64,000 nucleotides of DNA from Populus alba (GCF_005239225.2 NC_133295.1:5952001-6016000); one strand, 5' to 3'. Numbered from the stretch's first letter, positions 24,985 to 37,778 are shown. Translations and numbers: made by a program. The notes: a model not told the origin generated them from the sequence alone.

Positions 24985-26341
24985 CAAAATATTTTATTTT
25001 AAAATTGACGTAATTATTATGCTCTCTTGTAAGACAACTATAAAAGTTTATCATGCTTCATTGTTTGAAACCTCCATAGTTTTGTTTTTCCAATCTTCTT
25101 TTATCCTTTTAATTTCCCCTCTAATTTCATTATTTTTTTTTGTTTTTTTTGTGATTTTTTTAATTTAATCTCTCAATATTAGTTTTGTATTAAGTTTTTA
25201 TATTGTTTTTTTTTTCAATTTAATCCTTCAACATTTAATTAATTTTGAATTATTTTTCATATTTTATTTTATTTTTCTTTCTAAAAGATTAACAAAATTT
25301 CAAACAAACATTTGATATGTACTTGATTTTGTAAAAATATATTTTTATTATTATTGTGCAATTAAGTAAAAAATAATATTAGAAAAACAAAGTTATCAAA
25401 TAAATTCCATGATCTAAATTACAGGTTAAACGAGAAAAATCAAGCACCTCGGGTGAATTTAGTGGGTTATCATCTCAATATTAAAAAAATAATTAAATCA
25501 CCTTGAAATTTTTTAAAAAGCTAAATTATATTTTTTTTCTTTTATCCGAGTTGTTTTTAGACTATTTAAAATAGTTGACTCATGTCTGAACAATTTTTAT
25601 ATAATTTAATTTGAAACTCGAAACTATATATATATATATATATATATATATTATGTTTTAAAAAATTTGGATCCGAATCAAAGTATAATGTAGGCTTTTA
25701 AACTAGTTTAAACCAATATCTGCAGTCATCAGGCGGGTCGGAGTTTTTCATCGGCTAACCGGGCCCACATGCATCATGGTAATTATAAATCATATCATGC
25801 AAACGGTGCCGTTCTCTTTTTTGTTGTTTTTTGGCCTTTCGTATCTGAGCCGTCCTCCTTGTGTTGGCAGAAACGGATGGATTGTCTTGGTAGCTACTGA
25901 AATTTTGTTTGGTTTCCAGTTCGTCCATTCCTAAAAGGAAAATTATTGGTCAATCTTCAACAAATTATTCGACCCGACCTTGCCCTACCCGTGCACACAC
26001 CGGGCAGAGGCTCTCTGCGATTAATTAATTGGTAAACAAGCAAGCATATTTGTTTTTGATCTGTTGTTTGCCTTTTGATCTCCCAATTTTCTTAATTTTT
26101 TTTAGGTAATAAGATCAGATTAGATTCGTTGGATTGCTGTGTTTGTTAGAATCTTGTAGTGAGTTTCAGATAAATTGTTTTGATTGTTCTTAAATTAAAA
26201 AAAAAAAAAAAAATCATAGATTATAAGGTGAATTGGCTTCTTTTTTTATTGGGGCGGGGGTGGGGGTGTTGATTATGATTGAATAATAAATAAACTGTGT
26301 TGTTTTGCAACAGTTAGTGTTTATCTGAGAAAAAAAAAGGT

Positions 26342-29300
26342 ATGCTAAGGACTAAGAGGAAAGTGCCTTCATTGGTGGATCTTTGTGTTAGTTTAGCAGT
26401 AGAGAATGTCAAGTACCTAGGAGATGTTGGAGAAACTGATTTACATCTTCTTGACCGCATCTTACCTCATTGTACATTGGATCAGCTGATGCACATCGAG
26501 AAGAGTACTGTTGTAAGAATTTACTACCATCTTTATTTCTCCTTACTTCTTTAATTTTAATCCAGGTTTTCCCTTCTTCTTCTTTTTTTTATTGTTTTGT
26601 TTCATTCATTCAGGGACGCGATCTTAGTTCAGTAACTGATAAGCTGTGGAAAACATTTTATGAGAAACAGTTCGGTGAGAGGAGTACTGATGTCGTGATT
26701 CAGAGGATGAGGCAGAAGAAGGTTGCATTTCGATGGTTACAATTATACGAGGTACTTTCCATCTGGAAAATTAAAATTCCTCATAAGAAACTTCTTTTCC
26801 CTATAAAAGTATGTGGAATGACTTCTTTCTAGGCAAAGCTGAAGGACATTGCGGAGGCAGAGAACAAATTAGCTGCTCGAATCAGGCAACTATACAAAAA
26901 AGAAGATGACAGTATGTTTTTTATTTATTTTCAAAGTACATAAAAAAGCTTAACTTGTTGATTTTTTTTTTCTACAAGGGATTTGTGTTTATTAGTTGTA
27001 TGTCATATGGTGTAGTAGTGAGTTGTTTGTACTTCATGCTGTTTTGTGCTATGGTGTATTTTGCTGTATGCATTTTGCATTTAGGATCACTTAAAGGCCA
27101 CTTTTACTAAACTGTGGGTGTGAGTTCTGAGAGCAGTCTCATGCAAGTAACGCTGAAACTTAGAAATGCATCTTAATCACTCGTATGAGGCTGTACTTTA
27201 CCCAGACTAAAAACCAATTGTTGGTCTTTAGTTCTGAGCAGCATATGCTTATTTTGCTTTCAACTTTGTTTTTTTTCCCTTTCTTGATGTTGAATTTACT
27301 CTATTGTATCAAGATGTTGAACGCTGGGATGATAAGGTTTGGTCAAACATGCTATTAGTTTATATGTTTGTATTCAAATCAAGCTTAATATATAACAAAA
27401 CACACTTCTTTTTGTTCCCTGAGAACATCTTTGTTCTTTTATTGAGATCTCTCATATCTCTGTGCACAGTTTTAAGCAAATGTATGTGTTTGGAAAGAGG
27501 AATAATTTAGATGGTGGTTTTAGGAGATGCCGTCACAATTTTTTGTTACTGACGTCGAGAAAAATATTTGTCGAAACTTTTTTTCTCCCTCTCCTCTCAT
27601 ATATTTGCAGCCTTTAATATTGGTGACCTTTTAGAAGCTTAATGTGCTAAAGACTATTACTGGAAAAATCACATGTAGTTTCTTGAATGATTGAGTTTGT
27701 GGTGGAAGCTTAAAAGTGGATAATTCTAATATGTAATGAAGTTTTTCATTGAGTTAGAAAGTCTTAAAATTTTCTTATCTAGAGTGAAATTTTTAGGGTT
27801 TGGAGCTAGGTTTTGTAAAAGTTACTTCCTGAGTGAACAAGGTACCCATTTACTTGATTGGGCATATTGTGATTTGAGCTTGTTCCTATTGTCCTGTCAT
27901 TTCTTTTCATCTTTCGCACAAAGCTTTTGCTAGAATGCCTAGTGTAAAATAAAATCCTTAATAATTTTATGTACTCTTGTGGTAAAATTTTATCTTACCC
28001 ATTTCAAAAATAAAACTTGGCATTGCAAAAAAGTTTAGAATTGTATCAAATCTTTTTCATAGTGCCAAAACACACAAAATTATGTTATTTTGATTCCTTT
28101 CACTTCACTGGATGTGTAGGACACTCAGGACCACCTTCCTTATGTTCAAATCTGAAAGCTCCCAATATCCCCAGTTCTCTTCTTAAAGTAACTAACTGAT
28201 GCAGACACATCTAGTTTGATTTTCACAAGCACAAGCATGCAACCTTTAGGTTGATTTTCATACTTGCACTACAACATACTTGCACTATAACACACTTGGT
28301 TTCTTGGCACTGAAATGATACTCCACATTTGTGCTAGCTTGTCCACATTAACATCTTTAGATTTGGTTGATTTTTTACGGTAAGAATTAATTTTGAGGTA
28401 ATGGAATGAAAGATTTTTCACAAAAAATGAAGAGGATGCATAACTCCCCTTTTGGTACAAATTCCGGAGTCTACCTTTTCTTTTTGCCTAAAAGCTAGTG
28501 CTGGGTTTTTTTTTTTTTTTTTTGACAAATGTGGAGTCATTTCTTATACACTATCTTTTCTTTCTTTCTTTTGAAATAATAAATGGCCACTCTCATTCTT
28601 AAAAAATAAACCATTTCCAACAAAAGCCATTTTGAAGGAGGCCCTTTTGGACAGGGGTTCTTTCACTGTAATCAATGGAAACTATTTGAAGGTTTTATGC
28701 TGCTGAGTTTTTTTAAAATAACCCATCCATTATGGAAGATTTTTTTTTTCTCCTTCATTTTGTCACATCAAATCTAGCATTGTTGTAGGACCTGATCTAA
28801 TGGAGTTCTTTTCTTTTTATGGCCAAGTTCTTTTTTTTTTTTTTCTTAAAGGTGGGAGAGGGGGGTGGCTGTGGGTGTTTGATTTGTTAAATTAACAAGT
28901 CTAACAAGTAATCTGAGCACTATTCTCTGAGTTTGTATTTTTGCAACTCCAAGGCAGTATGTTTTGTATTGTATGCTTTACTTTTTGTACAAATGAAATT
29001 CTTACTGAGTGGTTCATTTCTGTAGGAAAACAAAGTCGACAAGTTCGTCTTTGCTCGAAGGTTCCACCTTCAAGCAATAAAAGAAGCTTTTGCGGAGGTA
29101 GCCATACATATTCCCCTGTAATTGGTTCTTTAGATTTTTTTGTTTTCACAACTTTTCATGTTGTTTTATTCAATATAATATTTTGTTAGGAAATGGACCT
29201 GGCTACAATCTTTCCAACGGGAAGAGCAATTTGATGAAGAAGGCAAAAATGGATTTTCTGAAGAGGTAATATTATTTTGTGCAATTATGCTCATTTGAAA

Positions 29301-29931
29301 GAATTCATTAGCTTCTCTTCTTTCTGATTTTTACAATAGTTCCCTCACCCACAACCATAGATCTGCATTTTACATGCCCTAAAAATTTGTGGTTTGGGCA
29401 TTAAGGTTTCACGAGAGTACTACACAAACACCAATTCTAGATCAAAAGAATAACATATTTGAACAGTGCTTCATACTTGTGAAAACAAAAAAGACAGCAA
29501 ATATCTCTTGGATCAGGTTAAGTTTAAAATGTCTTGTTGCATCCATTTATTGCTGGATCTTGATATTTAATTTTGAAGTCTTCTGCACGAAAAATTGAAT
29601 TTCTTGCCTACGCCTTGGATAACTGTGCTCAAGATTTTGCTATTTTGAGATGAGTCTGTCAGGAAATGATTTCATTTGTCTTCATCCTTGATGACTTTTG
29701 AGCAGTCGCGAGGTGCAAAATATTGCAGCCATGAAGAAAAATGCTCTGCAAAGGAATAGCAGGTAATGTTAACTGCGGTGCACATTTCAATATGGCAACC
29801 TTGTACTCCCAGCACTAACAACTACTGCTGCCATTTTCAGTTCGTCTTCCATGATGAAGCCACCGGGTAGCTTTCCTGGGAAAAGTTCTGCATCTACGAA
29901 TCCAATGAAGCCCCTGGAGAGGAGATTCTAG
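26342..29931 (+). CDS. ELOA: Elongin A (transcription factor SIII subunit A) family protein
   Basis: Seven exons: 26342-26512, 26614-26751, 26833-26911, 29026-29097, 29190-29265, 29706-29762 and 29841-29931. Every junction is GT-AG and in frame, giving 227 residues. Elongin A stimulates RNA polymerase II elongation and can bind Elongin C within a CUL3/CUL5-type ubiquitin ligase (family knowledge). The N-terminus carries a BC-box match, SLVDLCVSLA (residues 10-19, with Leu11 and Cys15). An F-box-like stretch follows, LLDRILPHCTLDQLMHIE, then the domain's second half DLWKTF-like (KLWKTFYEKQFGE) and RWLQLYEAKLKD. Residues 104-130 look helical and charged. The C-terminal third is basic and Ser-rich (ALQRNSSSSSMMKPPGSFPG), probably disordered and nuclear. 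Intron 3 is long (2,114 bases). The protein is far shorter than animal Elongin A, which is normal for plants. Exons 4-7 are less conserved, so their borders rest on splice signals only. Confidence 0.9.
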
Positions 29932-29977
29932 AAGCATGATGCTATACAACTCTATTCTAGCAGCATATTAAGAGACC

Positions 29978-30175
29978 GTTTGGCAGTGAGTTTGAACCTG
30001 CGTTTGCTTAAATGTTGATTTTTTTTTTTTTACTAAAATTAAGTTCGGTTTGTATTTTTTGGATCGTTTTGATGTGCTGATGTTAAAAATAATTTTTAAA
30101 AAATAAAAAAAAATCATTGGCATGTATTTTGGCATGAAAAGCTATTTAAAAAGTAACCGCTATCATACTGCTCAA
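29978..30175. mobile_element. MITE-like element just past Elongin A
   Basis: The left end GTTTGGCAGTGAGTTTGAAC is roughly the inverse of the right end AACCGCTATCATACTGCTCAA (imperfect terminal repeats). The middle has a T-run and TGATGTGCTGATGTTAAAAA, which closely resembles TGATGTGCTGATATCAAACA inside the MITE at 57.9 kb, so both belong to one broad family. It starts 47 bases after the stop codon and may be part of the 3' UTR. Confidence 0.6.
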
Positions 30176-30953
30176 ATAATGTATGATTTCCTTGCAATAA
30201 GGGCCTTCACTCTTTTTTATTTTGTGGGTAGAAGCAACAAATTGAGATTGAAATGATGTATTTGTCAATAATAAGTAGATGGAAATCTCTCTCTTTTTTT
30301 CTTTTTCTTTTTTTTTTCTTTTTCCCATTAATAATTAGTTAAGTCGGAAATGCTTTTCAAAATAATCATTTTATATAGTGATGAACTCAATGTTTTTAAA
30401 TTTAAAATGATTTTACGGGAGTTCTTTGAGATTCAATATAAAAGTTTCATTTTGGCAGGGTTTGGCTCAACTTTGTAAGAATCTTCTAAAAATAAAACAT
30501 AATTTTTTTTTTTTATGAGAGTCCTCTAAAATACAATCATAAAAATATAATAATGTAAGAGTCTCTTAAGACTACAAAATAATAAGAGATTTGTAAGAGT
30601 GCTTTTAGACTCATTCACATAAGAAATTGTTGAAGTCTTTTGATACTAAAATTATTTACAAGAACCTTTTGAGAATAAATCATAGGAAGAAAATTAAAAG
30701 AACCTTACTAAACTCGAAATTAAAAAAAAAAAAAAAAAAAAAAACCTCGTTGGGTTTTAATTCTAATTCTATAAAATGAAGATTTTTTTTTATAAGAGTC
30801 CTCTTTTCTGTTTTTTTTTTATTATTATTATTTTTAGTTTAACTAGGTATTGAAGTTTTTTAATTGAAATTCATAAATAAATAAATTAAAAATGTATTTG
30901 GGATATTATTTACTAAAGTATATTAATTGAAATATAACTAAAACAGATTAGTG
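30176..30953. other. AT-rich DNA, no gene
   Basis: Low-complexity A/T runs, with short GAGTCYTYT-type phrases recurring (AAGAGTCTCTTAAGA, AGAGTCCTCT). Nothing else is recognised. Confidence 0.5.
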
Positions 30954-33048
30954 TTTTACTGTGGACTGCACTGTGCATTCCACAGTAAAATATTGATCAT
31001 AGCTGTATTCCTGTTTTTTTTTTAAAAGTTTTTTTTTCTTCTTTTTTTTTTTAACCGTGCTGACCTTTTTTTTCGTTTTTTTTTTTTTGCTTTTTGCTTT
31101 TTTTTTTTAGGTTTTTTTTTTCTTCATTTTTTTCTTCGTTTTTTTTTTATGGATATTTTTTTAATTTTTTTTGTTAATGTTAAATTTTTTTGTATCTCAA
31201 ACTTTTATAACACGTATTCCGGATTTAACGGGTTAACTCAAATTTTTTTTTTTATGGTTTTTTTTTTAATTAATTTTTTTGTTTAATTAATTATGGGTTA
31301 ACCCAATTAATTTAGATTTTTTTTTTTACCTTTTGCTTTTCTTTTTCTTCATTTTTTATTTTTTTTTAATGGATATTTTTTTTAAAAAAAAATTTTTGTT
31401 AATGTTAAATTTTTTTTCTATCTCAAACTTTTATAACACGCATTCCAAGTTTAACGGGTTAACTTAAATTTTTTTTTCTGTTTTTTTTTTTAATTAATTT
31501 TTTTTATTTTCACAGTAAAACACTGATTTTTTAGGTGTTTTTTTTTTTTTTTTTAAGTTGTCTTAGTTTTTTTAGCTGTTTTTTTAATGTTTTTCGGGAT
31601 TTTTTTTTGCTTCTTCCTTTGTTTTTTTTTTTTTTAACAAAATTTTTTTGTTTAATTTAGTTTATTAATGTTTAATTTTTTTATTTAGTTGTCAGATTTT
31701 TATGACACATTTACCGGATTTAACGGGTTAACTTGGTTTGACAAGTTAAAATAGAATTTTTTTTTTTTTTGCTTTTTATTCTTTTTAATTAATTTTTTTT
31801 CGTTTAGTTTAGTTTGTTAATGTTAAATTTCTTTCTATTTAGTTATTAAACTTTCATGACACATATCCCGAGTTTCACGGGTTAACCTGGTTTCACAGGT
31901 GAACCCAGTTAATTCTGGGTTGACCCGTCAATTTTTTTTTATTATTTTCAAAATATTTTTGTTTAATTTAGTTTGTTAATGTTAAATTTTTTTTATTTAG
32001 TTATGAGACTTTCATGACACAGATCCTGGGTTTAACGGGTTAACATTGTTTGACGAGTTAACCCGGATTTTTTTTTTTCTTTTTAATTAAGTAATTTTTG
32101 TTTAGTTTAGTTTGTTAATGTTCACTTTTTTTTTTATTTAGTTTCCAGACATTCATGACACGGATCCCGGGTTAACTTGGTTTGACAAGTTAACCTGAAA
32201 TTTTTTTTGCTTTTTTTTTTTCTTTTTTAATTATTTTTTTTCGTTTAGTTTAGTTTGTTAATGTTAAATTTCTTTATATTTAGTTTTTTTTCTTCTTAAA
32301 GGTTTTTTTTTTCTTTTCTTTTTTTTAATTAATTTTATTTAATTAATTTAGTTTATTAATATTAAATTTTTTTCTAAGTAGTTTTCAGTTGATGTCTTTA
32401 GTTTTTTTTATGCCTTTAACTGTGGACTGCACAGTGCAGTTCACAGTGAAAAGACTGATGCCTTTTGTTTTTTTTTAATTAATTTTTTTCATTTAATTTA
32501 AATTGTTAATGTTTAATTTTTTTCTATTTAGTTATCAAACTTTCATTACACGGATTCCGGGTTTGACATGTTAACCTGGTTTGACGAGTTAGCCTAGTTA
32601 ATTCTGGGTTAACCCATTAATTTGTTTTTTTTTTAATTATCAAACTTTCATGATGCGAATTCAAGGTATGATGGGTTAACCTGGTTTGAAGGGTTAACAC
32701 AGTTAATTCATATATTTTTTTTCTTTTTTCTCATTAGTTTTTTTCTTTTTTGGTTTTTTTTTAACTAATCTATTTAATTATCACACTTTTATGACACGAC
32801 CTTGCAGCCAGACCCACGTCTAATGCTATTAGATCTGGTATTGTAGTTCAGACACTTTTATGCTAAGGGTTAACCCAAGTTTAATGTTATTATTAATATT
32901 ATAAACATTACTCTTGAATCAGGCGATGTAACCAAAACTGAGACTCTTGGGTATAATTTTACAAAAAAATCTAACACTTTTAGATTTTGATTATTTTTAA
33001 AATACAAAAAATAATTAACCCGCGACATCACGCGGGGCATGTAACTAG
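30954..33048 (+). repeat. T-rich degenerate repeat array ending in a Helitron-like terminus
   Basis: A block with extreme T bias on the plus strand. About ten degenerate copies of one phrase recur: TTTGTTAATGTTAAATTTTT, then a TTTAGTTATCA-like word, CTTTCATGACACGGATCC and GGGTTTAACGGGTTAACYTGG. They start near 31171, 31398, 31655, 31811, 31975, 32113, 32258, 32355, 32503 and 32636 with irregular spacing (about 95-260 bases). Near-perfect palindromes built on ACTGTGGACTGCAC lie at 30954-30990 and 32419-32447. The right end (33019-33048) has a GC hairpin followed by CTAG, as in Helitron 3' ends. There is no Rep/helicase, so if this is a Helitron it is non-autonomous. Confidence 0.6.
33019..33048 (+). 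mobile_element. Helitron-like 3' terminus
   Basis: CCCGCG (33019-33024), loop ACATCA, CGCGGG (33031-33036), an eight-base spacer and CTAG at 33045-33048. The hairpin plus CTRR end is the hallmark of Helitron 3' ends. The base after CTAG is G instead of the usual T. The 5' TC end was not located. Confidence 0.6.
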
Positions 33049-33345
33049 GTTTTTACTAAAGAAAGATAACGTCACAGCGAATGATTCCATTCATCAACCA
33101 CTAAGATTCTAAACCATGTCCTTCCCGCTTCGCTTCTCTTCGCACACCTCTAAGATGCTCAGTTGACTGAATAATTGAGGCATCCAACGGTGAATACGAA
33201 GGGGTGTAATATAAGCTTCGATGCTCGGAAACACATTGAGAGACACGAAAGCGCAGGTAATGCCAGTTGGCGAAGTGGCGTTTGACATCCCTAGACACAT
33301 GAAACGACAGCTAGATAACCAGGGTGGATTAAAAACACGGTCGTC
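33049..33345. other. Unassigned GC-balanced patch
   Basis: About 290 bases with clearly higher GC than the flanks. It holds overlapping open frames of 63-65 codons on the minus strand (33298-33101 and 33300-33109). Neither resembles a family I know, and there is no splice context. It could be a fragment of a captured or lost gene, or promoter DNA. Confidence 0.35.
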
Positions 33346-34334
33346 TCAAAAACTATATATATATATATATTGAGAAATTAAAACGATGCCGGCTTGATAT
33401 TTTTCCACCCATCACATGAGGTTTTCAACGGCATAATCAGTCGTGTATGAATATGCTAAGTGGAAATGGTTATTTTAGACTAGTTTCAATATAATTTAAT
33501 TTAAAACTAGATCATGCTATATTGTAAGGTCAAATCAAGTTAATAATAATAAAAAAACTATGATGGCATCATATTATTTGGTTACGATTGAGTTTTTATT
33601 TTTATTTTTTAAAAAATAAATAATTAAATAAAAAAAATTGAATAGGATAACATGATTTAATATAATGATTATTTATCTAGATCTATTTTTTATACTCTCA
33701 TTTTAGTCTTTGTTTATTAATGTCTCATTTTAGCATTTAGCTCACACATTATTATTAATTAATTTTATTAAATGCACAAGTGAAAATTTCAATTAACATT
33801 TGAAGGTTTTTTCAAAGGCTATTTAAGAATATGATTGTGGTTGTTTTGCAAAAAAAGTTTTACTTAAAAATATATTAAAATAATATATATTTTTTTATTT
33901 TTAAAACCAGCGCATTAAAATGATATAAAAACACAAAAAAAAAAACTATTAATTTGAAGTAAAGAAAATTTTTCACCTCATTTAGAATTAATTATTTTAG
34001 AAGTGAAAAATGAATTAAATTTTAATAAAAACATAAAATTAATAATATCATTATTTCCTTATTAAAAAAAAATAAAAAAGATATATCCTAGTTTTCCCAC
34101 CCATTTTCTTATTAAAAAAGACGAAGGGCTTGGAAAATCTTGAAAAAATTGTATTGGTTTGGTGTGTACATGAGGTAATAAAGAACTTCATTTTCTTGCT
34201 ACTTTGAAGTTTTAATTTGATTTGAGTTTTTGATTGAAATGGGTAAGTGATGATGTTGGGGTTTTGATGTAATGCGATGGTAAAATAGGTTTTGTTACTA
34301 AGATCGTGATATGAAAAGTAGTTTTTTGAAAATT
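33346..34334. other. AT-rich DNA with a decayed MITE
   Basis: There is a short (AT)n at 33353-33371. From about 33832 (GATTGTGGTTGTTTTGC) to about 33990 lies a decayed copy of the same MITE type as at 57.8 kb. No gene. Confidence 0.5.
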
Positions 34335-34570
34335 ATGTTTTAATTTTTTTTTATGTTTGTTTGCCATTAAAAAAAACTGATTAACAAAAAAAATATTTTC
34401 CAGTTAAATAAAAATTTAACTTGGTTTTCAAGAAAGTGTTTTTCTTTTATTTTAAGCGGAAAACACTTTTCAGAAGTTGTGAAAAATTTAAAAATATCAT
34501 ATTATTGAATGATTATATTAAATTTGATTCTCAAACTTTTTATTGCTATATATTTTGTTTTGATTTTTTT
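34335..34570 (+). repeat. Dispersed repeat, inverted relative of the 16.4 kb copy
   Basis: AAGTGTTTTTCTTTTATTTT, AGCGGAAAACACTTTTCAGA and GTGAAAAATTTAAAAATATC are inverse to the element at 16418-16630. Identity looks moderate to high by eye over about 120 bases. Confidence 0.6.
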
Positions 34571-35535
34571 TTTAATTTTATCCCTTAAAATTTAATTTAA
34601 TTTGATTTTTATATTAACTTTGGTCTTTATTTTTTTTATGTTTGTTATGGAATATGTTATTTAAGCATGTTTTATGATTAGGCTAAGTATAAATCATAAG
34701 AAAAATTGAAGGAAAACATAAATTGGTTGTTTTAGTGTTTAGGCCAAGGGTGAAAATGGAAAGAGTTTGGATGAAAATGAGAAACTAATGTGTTTTGAGT
34801 CACAACAAAGGTCTAAAATGTTGATTTGACTTGAAAAAAAACAAGAAACTAAGGGAGGGAGAGAGAGAGAGTACATGAATGGGGCATTAAGCTATTCGGC
34901 CAAATGAGAAGAATTTGGGTTTGGAATTGTGTTGATGGGTCAATGTGTTTTAATGCATGACTTAGTTCTCTATGATAAAAGAAACTCGTATGGGGATGAA
35001 TTTACTATGAAGATTGAAAAAGAATTCTATGAAATTTATTTCATTCAAGTTCAGCTAAAGGGTGTTAAGAAGAAAAAATATATCCTAACTAGTTAAACTA
35101 TACTTTTAAATTTTTAATAATTAATTTTTAAATCTATTTACTTCAATTTATTGATCAATTATTTTAATTGCTTGCAAAGAAGATAAAAAAATAAATAAAA
35201 AGAAACGTGTAGGAAATTGATTTGGAATCTAAAATTATAATTCTGGTTAATTATAGGAAATAAGGATCAAGAAATGGGTAGGAATGTAAGAAGGATTCAA
35301 GAAAAAGGTAGCCATAATGGGATTGATTGTGGCTTGATGCGCACACATAAATGAAGAACACTATGATTTTAGTGTAACCTGTCTTCGAAGGGATGAATGA
35401 ATGATAATGCATGCTTTCAAAACATAAATGTGTTTTCAGAAACGAGAACATAAATAGGAGGAACAGGATTCTCCATAGTAGCAATTAGGTGCTTCAACAC
35501 TCAATCATTAAATCTTATATATATATATATATATC
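34571..35535. other. AT-rich DNA, no gene
   Basis: A GA-rich tract lies at 34855-34872. The stretch 35085-35215 (CTAGTTAAACTATACTTTTA onward, with TTTTTAATAATTAATTTTTA) is repeated at about 35660-35790. No coding signal; (AT)n at about 35517-35534. Confidence 0.5.
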
Positions 35536-36325
35536 CAAACTAGATTACATGTATATTAATTAATCTCCTCGATATTCTGAAATTAATAATCATATAAATT
35601 TTTAATGGTCTTGAATTTATAACACTCAAATTAGTGATTTTTAAATAACAAATCTAGAACTTGACTAGTTCAGCTCTAGTTTTTAGGTTTTTAATTATTA
35701 ATTTTTAAATCTATTTATTTTAGTGAATAGATCAATTTACTTTAATTGTTTGCAAAGAAAAGAAAAAAAATAGATAAAAAGAATCGTCAGATAATATAGT
35801 CGAGCATATGAGTGGAAACTATCACCAAGGTATGATATAGTCAGCCCATGAATAAGGATCATCGATATTAGAATATATAGTTGGTCACATAAATGGGATT
35901 ATTAATATCATGAAATATAATCTTTTCGTAATAACAGAGGCTAGTTTCAATAACAAAAAGATGATAAGAATCTCGTATGGGTTCCAAGAATGATGGATTA
36001 AAAACAGATAAAGACAAAATAAAAATGAAAGGGAGGACCTTGAGGTTCGAAGGGAAAACATGTGTTTTTGCCGGGATTAAGACAAGGAAAGAAGTACCAT
36101 TGATTTGGATGAACATTATGTAAAATTGTCGTGTGTTGAATGCTCTTTTTTTTTTTTTAATATAAATATTAGGACAACTTATATATATTTTTTGAACTAA
36201 TCTCACATATTTTAAAGTTAAAAATCATGTAAATCTTTAGTAATCTTGAGATTTATAAGACTCGAACTAGTTATTTCTAAAAAGCAAATCTAAAATCTGA
36301 CCAGTTAAACTAAACCTCTCAGAGT
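35536..36325 (+). repeat. Pair of related direct repeats (old TRIM or LTR remnants)
   Basis: Copy A (35536-35681) and copy B (about 36192-36325) share an AATCATATAAATTTTTAATG-like word, then an ATTTATAACACTCAAATTAG-like word, then ACTRGTTMARCTMWA near the end. A third, inverted copy lies at about 37602-37735. No internal domains lie between A and B. Short direct repeats around a domain-less core suggest a terminal-repeat element in miniature, but this is inference. Confidence 0.45.
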
Positions 36326-37738
36326 TGTGTTGTATGATTTTCTCTTAACTTGACATGTAAGCATATATTTTAAAGATTTTTTTTTTTTTTAAAAGTGTAT
36401 ATTGTATTTCAAGTTCATCTTTTCCAGTATTTCTCTAGGCTAGGAATAAGATTTCACTAGGTCTTTTTTTAGGGAAACGTTGCCGAATTTTTTTATTGAG
36501 AGTGGAAATTAATTAAGGGATGTTGCATGAATTAATTACGTGATTGAAATTCCACAGTAAGGCCAACAGAATAAAAAAAGAAATCCTTCCATTCTTATGT
36601 AAAAGACCAGATTTCAATGTAAGATAGGGATGGAAATTTATGGTTTATGTTGGCGGCTGAAATGTTGTTTGAGATGTAATTCAATTTCTTATGTTCTTTC
36701 CTCTCTTTTTTCAAACATTTTGTTTATGGAGATGGATGTGTGATGATGAAGAATGTGGTAGTAACAAGGATTTTTTTTTATTATTTAAATGAGTTTTTTT
36801 TTTTTCACTCAATTTCATAATTTCTTGTTGTTTTATAATTTTTTCAATTAAAGAGACAAGATAAAAATGGTGGGAGTTTTATTAATTATATTTATTTGTT
36901 TTTTTTATTTTTATATATGATTTTTAAAGTTTTTTTTTTTAAAAAATTATCTACTTTTTATCTTTCTATAACTTTTTTCAAATATAAAAATATATATTCA
37001 AATAGAAAAATATTATATTGATTTTTTTAGTACTTTCAATTATTTTAATGTATTAGTATCAAAAATAAATAAATTATATTAATATATTTTTAAATGAAAA
37101 ATGTTTTTTAAAAGTAAATGTAAATAACAAATATGCATAACCTCGAATTTAAGAGAATTTGATAAATAAAATCCACATAAGATTGTTTACAAGGACAAAC
37201 ATGCTATTAATTCATTTATATTGGTTAAATAAGTAAATGATTGACACATGGTCTCTTGACTAAAAAAGATAGATAGAAGAATATAAATTTTGATAAAGAT
37301 TGTTTTTTATTTATAGAATTCATAAAAAGAAAATCTATATAAAAGTAGAATAACAAGACACAACATTAACCTATAAAAAAATAAATCATTATAAGTTTTC
37401 ATAAGACAAGTTTAATTACAGTGAAAAAAAAAAAAATTATGGTTTTAATATTTTTTGTTTTACGTTTAAAATTCCAACACACAACAATGAAGCATGGGAA
37501 ACTAGCATCATCCCCTTCAATTAAGTCTAGGTATCTGCTACCTACATTCCCAATAAATATCAAAATTACTCAAATAATTGATCTCGAAGAGTATAATTTA
37601 ATTTATTAAATTTTAAATTTAATTTTTAGAAATTATTAGTTTTGAATCTTATAAATCTTAAAATTATTAAAAATTTATATAATTAATTTTAGAATTCCAT
37701 AGATTAATGAAGATACGTGTAAAACTGACCTGAATATC

Positions 37739-37739
<1 letters not shown>
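36326..37739. other. AT-rich DNA, no gene
   Basis: Nothing coding is supported. About 37020-37120 is another AT-rich MITE-like patch, and 37602-37735 is the inverted copy of the 35.5 kb repeat. Confidence 0.5.

Positions 37740-37772
<33 letters not shown>
37740..37772. repeat. (ATA)n microsatellite
   Basis: Eleven near-perfect triplets. Confidence 0.95.

Positions 37773-37778
<6 letters not shown>

Larger units (their letters stand above)
21664..26341. other. AT-rich intergenic DNA, repeat-laden
   Basis: No gene seen. It contains GGAGGAAGAAGTTGATTT in two nearby copies (about 21797 and 21890), and a MITE-like patch from 23209 (GGAGTGTGATTGCAGTTGC). A 24-base perfect inverted repeat lies at 23494-23616, (AAT)n at 24942-24983 and (AT)n at 25626-25650. 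The T-rich stretch 25060-25560 resembles the repeats at 48 and 52 kb. The last 500 bases are less AT-rich and are probably promoter and 5' UTR of the Elongin A gene. Confidence 0.55.
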
